The notes below the pieces were generated by a model. The model saw only the letters and a list, made by a program, of their open reading frames with translations. It was not told where the DNA came from and searched no databases. A stretch of 60,062 bases of DNA from assembly GCF_005405165.1 (NCBI RefSeq), contig NZ_BJDN01000017.1, positions 1 to 60,062 of the forward strand, in the 5' to 3' direction. Shown here in pieces: positions 54,685 through 60,062 of this stretch. Position 1 is the first letter of the stretch. Every line of letters starts with the position of its first letter. This stretch comes from Loigolactobacillus binensis. GTDB taxonomy: Bacteria > Bacillota > Bacilli > Lactobacillales > Lactobacillaceae. The translations under genes and the position numbers were made by a program.

Positions 54685-56006
54685 ATGCAACCACACCCCC
54701 AACCTAAACCTTTGACCTGAATAACGGATTCAATATCCTTAGGTTCGTTGTAAGCTTCGATCATCAACTTCGCCATCCGCTGAATACCATCAAAACCGTA
54801 CCAGCCGGCACCTTCAACAATATTGACAAAATAAGGACTACCATTAAAGTAAGCGGCCTTTTGACCTAACGCCAAAAGTTTTTCTGAACTCTGGCGCGGT
54901 GCAATTCGCATGCCCACATCGATCGTTGGGTGCAAGGTTAAATTCGGTGCGCTAGCCTTTAATGCTGCCAGATCTGCTTGGTCTTCTTTATCAAACTCAT
55001 CCACGTAAACATCGGTCACATTAAAGCCACGATCCAGTAATAACCGTGCCAGTCCCAATGCTTTGGTACTAAAGGTATAGTCGATGGCGATCGGAGTATC
55101 ACCGATCACCTGCTGGGCAGCCGCCAAAGCCTGATCGGTAGCGGTAATTGCGTTGGGATCTGGTTGATAAGTAATGCCTAATTCGGCACTTAATTTTTGT
55201 AAATTAGCGATAATTTCAGCGTAATCATAACTAAATGGAAGGTGTAAATACTTTTGACCATATTTTGTTTGTAATAATTTACCTGCAGCTTCTGCCGGAT
55301 AGCGCGTGGTGATGGCAACAGCGCTGGTAGCCATTTTTTGATACTCCGCGTAATTCCGACTAGTCGCCACTTCGCGGACAGTGTAATGATTGTCGTTTAA
55401 CAACCGATAAAGATCACTGGTGCGATCCAGTGGAAAATCATTGCCAACAATATTAACAGAGTGCTGATCAAGTGGTGCTGGCTTCAGTAACGTAAATAGT
55501 TGCCGCCGCATTTTTTGATCGGGATTCCAATTACCTTTACGCATGATCGGGTTCATGTAGCAATCTGTAAATTGAATGCCAGGGTGTTGTTGCCGCAAAG
55601 TACTGTAGATCATATTGAGATCGATCCCTAAAAACTGATGAATGCAGCTGGTGAACACTAAAACAGCCGGTGGCGTGTAGGGTAATTCTTCGAGAATATG
55701 CCCGACACCATCGATCACTTGATCTTCCATATCGCCTTCCAGCACATTTTCTTCGCCAACTTCAATGGTGGAGAAGCGCTGGGATACATTTAATTCGGCT
55801 GCAGTTAGAACCACACCACGTAAACAACCTTGGGGACAAACGTAGATAATGTGTGCTTCAGGTAGCGATAATGCAACATGCGCAATGGTCCAGTGGCCGC
55901 GCGCTGGTGCTGAATATTCTAATCCGATCGGAAACGGTTCAGGAAATTCAGCTTGGCTGACCGGCACACTGATTTGTTTAGTATCAGTGCGAATATTTCT
56001 TAGCAT
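54681..56006 (-). CDS. NifD-like nitrogenase-superfamily subunit, pair 1
   Basis: 441 residues, same design as the pair-2 copy: C57, C61, C121, [15 protein letters not shown], a cysteine-free middle, [14 protein letters not shown] and the C-terminal WGCGCI (C438, C440). It should form an alpha2beta2-type complex with the NifK-like partner and receive electrons from the NifH-like protein. Lack of the FeMo-cofactor cysteine argues against nitrogen fixation. The start overlaps the nifH-like stop (ATGCTAA). Confidence 0.88.
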   Translation of the reverse strand: MLRNIRTDTKQISVPVSQAEFPEPFPIGLEYSAPARGHWTIAHVALSLPEAHIIYVCPQGCLRGVVLTAAELNVSQRFSTIEVGEENVLEGDMEDQVIDGVGHILEELPYTPPAVLVFTSCIHQFLGIDLNMIYSTLRQQHPGIQFTDCYMNPIMRKGNWNPDQKMRRQLFTLLKPAPLDQHSVNIVGNDFPLDRTSDLYRLLNDNHYTVREVATSRNYAEYQKMATSAVAITTRYPAEAAGKLLQTKYGQKYLHLPFSYDYAEIIANLQKLSAELGITYQPDPNAITATDQALAAAQQVIGDTPIAIDYTFSTKALGLARLLLDRGFNVTDVYVDEFDKEDQADLAALKASAPNLTLHPTIDVGMRIAPRQSSEKLLALGQKAAYFNGSPYFVNIVEGAGWYGFDGIQRMAKLMIEAYNEPKDIESVIQVKGLGWGCGCI

Positions 56007-56773
56007 ACCAATGCCTCACAGCTAGCCATGATTTGATCAGCTAGTTTACGGTATTCATCTGATAAGGATGAATCTGGAAAAGCTTCGACAACGGTTTTAT
56101 TCAGTTCTTCAGCGGATTGGATCAAATCACTACGGTTGATGCTACCGACGACTTTGCTGTTGATCTCTTTAGCGAATTCAGCAACTTTTTCGTCTTCATC
56201 CTTAACCTTGCGTCGATTTAAAATTAAACCAGCAAATTTTGCGTAGCCCCGGTTTTTGAACTGTTCCACCGCCATCGAAATATTAGCCGCCGCATAAATT
56301 GACATATTTTCACCAGAAGTGACCACCATAACGTAGTCAGCGTAGCCAGGACGCATCGGCATACTGAAACCACCACAGACCACATCACCTAAAACATCGT
56401 ATAAGACGACATCTGGTTTGTATTTATCATAGGCACCCTTTTCAGCTAACTTAGTCAACGCCGCGATGATCCCACGACCAGCACAACCTAACCCTGGTGT
56501 TGGCCCACCAGCTTCGGCACATACAATATCTTTGTAGCCGATCCGTACCATATCATCTAAAGTAATACTATTTTGATCTTCATTTTCGCGAACTAGATCC
56601 AAAATAGTTTTCATTTCACCTTGATCACCACGCAATAAAATCGTTGAATCAGCTTTAGGATCACAGCCAATCTGCATGACCCGTAATCCTTTATCAGCTA
56701 AGGCAGCCGCCACATTTGAAACGGTTGTTGATTTACCAATACCACCTTTTCCATAAACAGCTATTTTTAGCAT
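56000..56773 (-). CDS. NifH-like iron protein (nitrogenase-type reductase)
   Basis: 257 residues. P-loop GKGGIGKST (9-17), GCDPKADST switch, the two cluster cysteines C97 (PGLGCAGRG) and C133 (DVVCGGF), plus the DVLGD switch II. These bind one [4Fe-4S] cluster between two subunits and couple ATP hydrolysis to low-potential electron transfer. It is shorter than true NifH (about 290) by its C-terminal tail, like NifH homologues of other nitrogenase-like systems. It ends CEALVC. Only one copy exists, so it must serve both DK pairs. Confidence 0.92.
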   Translation of the reverse strand: MLKIAVYGKGGIGKSTTVSNVAAALADKGLRVMQIGCDPKADSTILLRGDQGEMKTILDLVRENEDQNSITLDDMVRIGYKDIVCAEAGGPTPGLGCAGRGIIAALTKLAEKGAYDKYKPDVVLYDVLGDVVCGGFSMPMRPGYADYVMVVTSGENMSIYAAANISMAVEQFKNRGYAKFAGLILNRRKVKDEDEKVAEFAKEINSKVVGSINRSDLIQSAEELNKTVVEAFPDSSLSDEYRKLADQIMASCEALVC

Positions 56774-56775
56774 GT

Positions 56776-57840
56776 TTAACCCTTCTTTCCAGTATTCGGT
56801 TGATAATCTCCACGACTACTAACAACTTTATAACCGATTTGGTTCATTTGTTCGGTTAATTTTTTGATCCCAGAGGCGGCATCATCCCTGATCCCGGCTT
56901 TGTTATCGTAAAGCAGGTATTGCTTGCGTACCCGCAGCGGTGATAGATTGGGCATGACCACGTTACAGCCAGCTAAAACGCCGAGCTGGCGGCCATTACC
57001 CTGAACCGTTCCGAGTGCTGTGGTGGCCGGTAATAAAACATCCGGCTGTAAAATACGACAGAGGCTGAGGATAAATAAGGTCAATTCCTCGTTGCCTGGT
57101 GAAAAATCGCGAAATGGTGTTTGGCTATGTGGAATAAAGGGTCCGATCCCCAGCATTTGCGGCTTAAATGCGGTAACGTATTCCATGTCTTCCGCCAAAA
57201 CGTCTGCAGTTTGAAATGGTGCCCCCACCATGAAGCCGCAACCGGTTTGGTAGCCGATCTCCTTGAGTTCACGTAAACATTCCATTCGGTGCTCAAACTT
57301 TTGATACGCCGGATGCCAGCGCCGGTATAAAGCCGCCGATGCAGTTTCGTGGCGCAGTAAAAAGCGATTCGCCCCAGCATCAAAATACTGTTGGTAAGCT
57401 TCACGGCTGCCTTCACCGATTGACAACGTAATGGCACAATCCGGATATTGCTGCCGAATAGTAGCAATAATGTCGGTAAACATATCAGTGGTGAAAAAGA
57501 TATCTTCACCGCCTTGTAAAACAAAGGTCCGAAAACCGCTGGCATAACCATCGGCACAGCAGGATAAGATATCTTCTTTAGTCAAACGATAACGCTGTAC
57601 CTGATGATTAGAACGGCGAATGCCGCAATATTTACAATCATTGCGACAATAATTAGTATATTCAATGATGCCGCGGAAAAAAATATTTTTACCATATTTG
57701 GCCACCGCTAGTTGGTGGGCCATTTCCGTAGCGTAAGTTTGATCATCTTGATCAAAGCTACTGATCAATTGTACCCATTGTTCGTGGGCTAACTGATGGT
57801 CTGTATTTAACTGATCGATCAATTCACGATTACTGCTCAT
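56776..57840 (-). CDS. hydE: HydE-like radical SAM enzyme
   Basis: 354 residues of the HydE/BioB/PylB branch. The SAM cluster is [18 protein letters not shown] (C65, C69, C72 in CxxxCxxC), with [20 protein letters not shown] and MVGAPFQT following as in Hyd[14 protein letters not shown] is a strong HydE-type block. HydE prepares the Fe-thiolate precursor for [FeFe]-hydrogenase. Here it lies two bases upstream of the nifH-like gene, so it is probably recruited for building the cofactor of this system. AGGGAGG supports the start. Confidence 0.9.
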   Translation of the reverse strand: MSSNRELIDQLNTDHQLAHEQWVQLISSFDQDDQTYATEMAHQLAVAKYGKNIFFRGIIEYTNYCRNDCKYCGIRRSNHQVQRYRLTKEDILSCCADGYASGFRTFVLQGGEDIFFTTDMFTDIIATIRQQYPDCAITLSIGEGSREAYQQYFDAGANRFLLRHETASAALYRRWHPAYQKFEHRMECLRELKEIGYQTGCGFMVGAPFQTADVLAEDMEYVTAFKPQMLGIGPFIPHSQTPFRDFSPGNEELTLFILSLCRILQPDVLLPATTALGTVQGNGRQLGVLAGCNVVMPNLSPLRVRKQYLLYDNKAGIRDDAASGIKKLTEQMNQIGYKVVSSRGDYQPNTGKKG

Positions 57841-57886
57841 CAGTATTCCTCCCTATCTTGAGCGATCAACACTGATGATGCTCGGT

Positions 57887-58978
57887 TCATGATGTTGCTT
57901 GTTGCGCCAACGCCTGCTTCTCGCAAATTGTGGTTTTAACGTCAATTCCCGGTAAAATACCAATTTCATGAGTTAAGGCTGAGATTTCTGCAGCTGGCGC
58001 TTCCATGGTGATGGTTGCGGTAGTTACCTGACCTTGTTGTAATGGTTTCTCGGTGTGTTCAATAATGAAATCAGCATATTGCTGGCACAACGCCAACACT
58101 TTCACTTTTGCCGCAGGATCACTGATAATGCAGGAGATCAGTGCTAATTTTTGAATTGGTGCATCAGCGACTGGCTCACATTCACCTGTGGCCTTGATCA
58201 CTTCCAGTGGCACTACACTTTGATAAATGTGGCCATCAGTTTCGGTTTGGCCAATAACAGCCTTAACACCGAATGCTTTGCGGATATTTTCTTCGGTTAC
58301 GATCTTCGACGTTTCACCAAAAATTGAATGACCGCCTTTTTGTAAAATTAATGATTGCGAGGCCCGTGACAACGCGTGATCCGGGTAATGGGTATTAAAG
58401 ATCACGCAGATTCCCTCAGCCACCAAACGGGTCATTGTATTCAACACAATCAATTGATTTTTAAAATCCAAATTAGATTCAGGCTCATCTAAAATCAATA
58501 ATTCTGGCTTACCAGCTAAGGCCCGTGCGATTAGGACCATCTGTAATTCACCGCCACTGATCTCATTACAATTTTTGTGCAATAAGCGTTCAATACCCAA
58601 TTCAGCCATTAACTGCAACACGAATTCTTTTTCTTTCTGACCAGGAGTCGAGAAAACCCCGACCCGACTAGTTGCCCCTAGCAAAATCATGTCCTCAACC
58701 GTCAAAGCAGCAAAACTACCATGAGCTTGCGGCACATAGGCGACTTTTTGCCAGATATCCTTACCTGGCATTTCGTTGGTGTTCTGACCGTCTAAAAAGC
58801 TTTGACCTTGATTCCATTTCAATAGACCAGTGGTACAGCGCAAAAGCGTCGTTTTACCGGCTCCATTTGGTCCTAAAATAGCAATCAGATTACCCGATTC
58901 TGCCTTGAAATTAAGGTCTTTGATCACCGGTAGACTTTTTTTATAGCCAAAGCCTGCATGTTCCACGGTTAATTTCAT
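57887..58978 (-). CDS. ABC transporter ATPase with C-terminal TM1266-like domain
   Basis: 363 residues. Residues 1-260 are a FepC-type ATPase: Walker A GPNGAGKT (36-43), YVPQ Q-loop (81-84), signature ISGGEL (140-145), Walker B LLILDEP (160-166), H-loop NTHYPD. Residues about 276-352 are an extra domain, starting IQKLALISCIISD and ending EISALTHEIGILPGIDVKTT. It reads like the ACT/NikR-C-type TM1266 family associated with [FeFe]-hydrogenase operons. This suggests feedback control of transport by cofactor status. Start overlaps the permease stop (ATGA). Confidence 0.85.
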   Translation of the reverse strand: MKLTVEHAGFGYKKSLPVIKDLNFKAESGNLIAILGPNGAGKTTLLRCTTGLLKWNQGQSFLDGQNTNEMPGKDIWQKVAYVPQAHGSFAALTVEDMILLGATSRVGVFSTPGQKEKEFVLQLMAELGIERLLHKNCNEISGGELQMVLIARALAGKPELLILDEPESNLDFKNQLIVLNTMTRLVAEGICVIFNTHYPDHALSRASQSLILQKGGHSIFGETSKIVTEENIRKAFGVKAVIGQTETDGHIYQSVVPLEVIKATGECEPVADAPIQKLALISCIISDPAAKVKVLALCQQYADFIIEHTEKPLQQGQVTTATITMEAPAAEISALTHEIGILPGIDVKTTICEKQALAQQATS

Positions 58979-59991
58979 AGTTGCCAGCCTCCTGTTCGAC
59001 GCATTAAGTAAATAAAGAATGGCGCACCAATGATCGCTGTTAAAATCGAAATTGGGAATTCAGCCGCCGAAATACTACGGGCAACCGTATCCACGATCAC
59101 TAAAAAGGCTCCGCCGGCTAAGATTGATGCCGGTAAAAGTACAGTATGATTATTGCCAAATTTCATTCGGCACATGTGGGGCACTAATAAGCCGACCCAG
59201 CCGACCTGACCACACATTGAAACAACTGACGCCGTAATCATGGTGGCGCATACAATTGTGATCCCACGCAATAAGGTAATATTGACCCCAGTCGAACGTG
59301 CTTCATCTTCGCTAAGCGGTAATAAATTCAAACGCCACCGTAATAGAAGCAGAATCGCTAAACCGATCAAAATTGGCGGTGCCCCTAATAGCAATGAATC
59401 GTAGCCAGCTGAATCTAAACTCCCCATCAACCAATATGTAATTGCTGGCAATTGATTTTCCGGATCAGCGGAAAATTTGATCAGTGAAACTAAGGCTGAA
59501 AATAGCGAGCCCATCATGATCCCAGCCAAAACGATGCTGTTTAAGTTATTGCGTTTTTTGTTACTGCCTGCCAAAATCGTCAGCGCTAAGGCAATCAAGC
59601 CAAAAATCAACGAAACAACTTGGACTCCTAACAACCCAAAATTCAATAATAGGCCTAATGCAGCCCCAAATGAGGCTCCAGAAGCGACCCCGATCGTATC
59701 CGGTGTTGCTAAAGGGTTAGAAAACAAGCTCTGAAAGGCACAGCCGGCAGCCGACAAGCCTGCACCAGCTAAAAGTGCCAATAGGATCCGTGGGAGCCGC
59801 ATACTCCACAACACAGTAGTTATCTGTGGTGAAACGGTCATGCCACCGAAGATCCGATCATGAATGGCATCAACTAGATCCAGCGGCGCCATGGCATAAC
59901 GGCCAAAACACAATGATGCCGCGGCCGCAAGGATTGGTAATAGCACGAGGATTATTTTCCAAAGGTAGATTGTAAAATTTAAGTTGAACAT
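58975..59991 (-). CDS. FecCD-type ABC transporter permease
   Basis: 338 residues with about ten membrane segments. Conserved blocks are RLPRILLALLAGAGLSAAGCAFQSLFSNPLA (residues about 64-94; key motif RLPR...GAxLxxxG), TIGVASGASFGA, and the coupling region GWVGLLVPHMCRM. It forms a homodimer with the ATPase encoded next to it and takes ligands from the binding lipoproteins of the cluster. No clear ribosome site precedes the ATG, which fits coupling to an upstream frame running to the window edge. Confidence 0.9.
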   Translation of the reverse strand: MFNLNFTIYLWKIILVLLPILAAAASLCFGRYAMAPLDLVDAIHDRIFGGMTVSPQITTVLWSMRLPRILLALLAGAGLSAAGCAFQSLFSNPLATPDTIGVASGASFGAALGLLLNFGLLGVQVVSLIFGLIALALTILAGSNKKRNNLNSIVLAGIMMGSLFSALVSLIKFSADPENQLPAITYWLMGSLDSAGYDSLLLGAPPILIGLAILLLLRWRLNLLPLSEDEARSTGVNITLLRGITIVCATMITASVVSMCGQVGWVGLLVPHMCRMKFGNNHTVLLPASILAGGAFLVIVDTVARSISAAEFPISILTAIIGAPFFIYLMRRTGGWQL

Positions 59992-60062
59992 ATTAGTGGA
60001 CAGAAAAACCCGTAAAGGTCTTTAATGGTGTCACCACAACATTCCACTAGAAAGAAGGACCT
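59979..60062 (-). CDS. Possible 3' end of an upstream cluster gene
   Basis: One minus-strand frame is open from the window edge to a TAA at 59981-59979, overlapping the permease start by 13 bases. The last 27 residues include CCGDTIKDLYGFFCP. The absence of a ribosome site before the permease supports real translation here. No family can be named. Confidence 0.25.
   Translation of the reverse strand, partial: RSFFLVECCGDTIKDLYGFFCPLICST

Noticed and set aside
46338..56773. A genuine molybdenum nitrogenase operon for nitrogen fixation
   Set aside because: The NifD-like proteins lack a mid-protein cysteine for FeMo-cofactor, the subunits are short, and no nifB, nifE/N or nifU/S-type genes are present in view.
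46338..56773. Dark-operative protochlorophyllide reductase, chlorophyllide reductase or CfbCD
   Set aside because: No tetrapyrrole, bacteriochlorophyll or F430 genes nearby, the host type makes none of these, and HydE/HydF are foreign to those systems.
57081..57557. 158-residue minus-strand frame inside hydE
   Set aside because: Shadow of the HydE-like gene in another frame; the HydE frame carries all motifs.

Overview
The window looks like a chromosome segment of a lactic acid bacterium of the family Lactobacillaceae. The reasons are moderate GC, strong AGGAGG-type ribosome sites, frequent TTG/GTG starts, cre-like catabolite sites, LCP/CvpA/Dps/EbsC-type genes and sugar-acid catabolic operons. 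The genus cannot be fixed from sequence alone. I saw no tRNA, rRNA, CRISPR array, prophage or intact insertion sequence.

Layout. 0.1-6.7 kb: housekeeping and envelope genes (CvpA, CNNM/CorC-type membrane protein, LCP ligase, Gfo/Idh/MocA oxidoreductase, Dps, EbsC/YbaK, DeoC). 6.7-11.1 kb: a broken GntR regulator, a broken arylsulfotransferase lipoprotein gene, a D-2-hydroxyacid dehydrogenase and a Ddl-type ligase. 11.3-11.5 kb: a probable small RNA. 11.7-18 kb: sialic acid catabolism (nanE, nanA, nanK) with a TIM-barrel protein, a CPA2 antiporter and an N-terminally damaged sodium:sialate symporter. 18-25.9 kb: a YczE-like membrane protein and an L-rhamnose operon (MFS permease, rhaB, rhaM, rhaA, rhaD) with a divergent AraC regulator. 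26-27.8 kb: alcohol dehydrogenase and an HxlR-like regulator. 27.9-38 kb: glucarate/galactarate catabolism (two GudD, GarD, DapA-family lyase, GarR, GarK, a CitM-like permease, CdaR). 38.2-39.3 kb: a TPP riboswitch driving thiW across a gene remnant. 39.3-42.7 kb: a SWIM/SNF2 helicase.

The exciting part is one convergent-free minus-strand cluster from about 60.0 to 42.9 kb, ending in a strong terminator. In transcription order it encodes a FecCD-type permease, an ABC ATPase with an extra C-terminal domain resembling the hydrogenase-associated TM1266 family, a HydE-like radical SAM enzyme, a NifH-like iron protein, a NifD-like/NifK-like pair, four substrate-binding proteins, a 46-residue ORF, a second NifD-like/NifK-like pair, two more substrate-binding proteins and a HydF-like GTPase. 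It has nitrogenase-type electron delivery (NifH with both cluster cysteines) and two nitrogenase-like DK pairs. It also has two of the three [FeFe]-hydrogenase maturases, but no HydA, HydG, NifB, NifE/N or tetrapyrrole genes in view. The six binding proteins are one paralogous family. By their N-termini two are lipoproteins, two are secreted and two have no signal peptide.

My reading (inference) is a nitrogenase-like reductase whose metallocofactor is built with HydE/HydF-type chemistry. A metal or metal-complex would be imported by the linked transporter, and cytosolic binding-protein paralogues may carry the cofactor or its precursor. I do not recall a characterised system with this composition. 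Several genes elsewhere in the window (GntR, arylsulfotransferase, NanT, a thiamine-locus gene) are visibly decaying, whereas every large gene of the nitrogenase-like cluster is open and translationally coupled, which argues that the cluster is in use.
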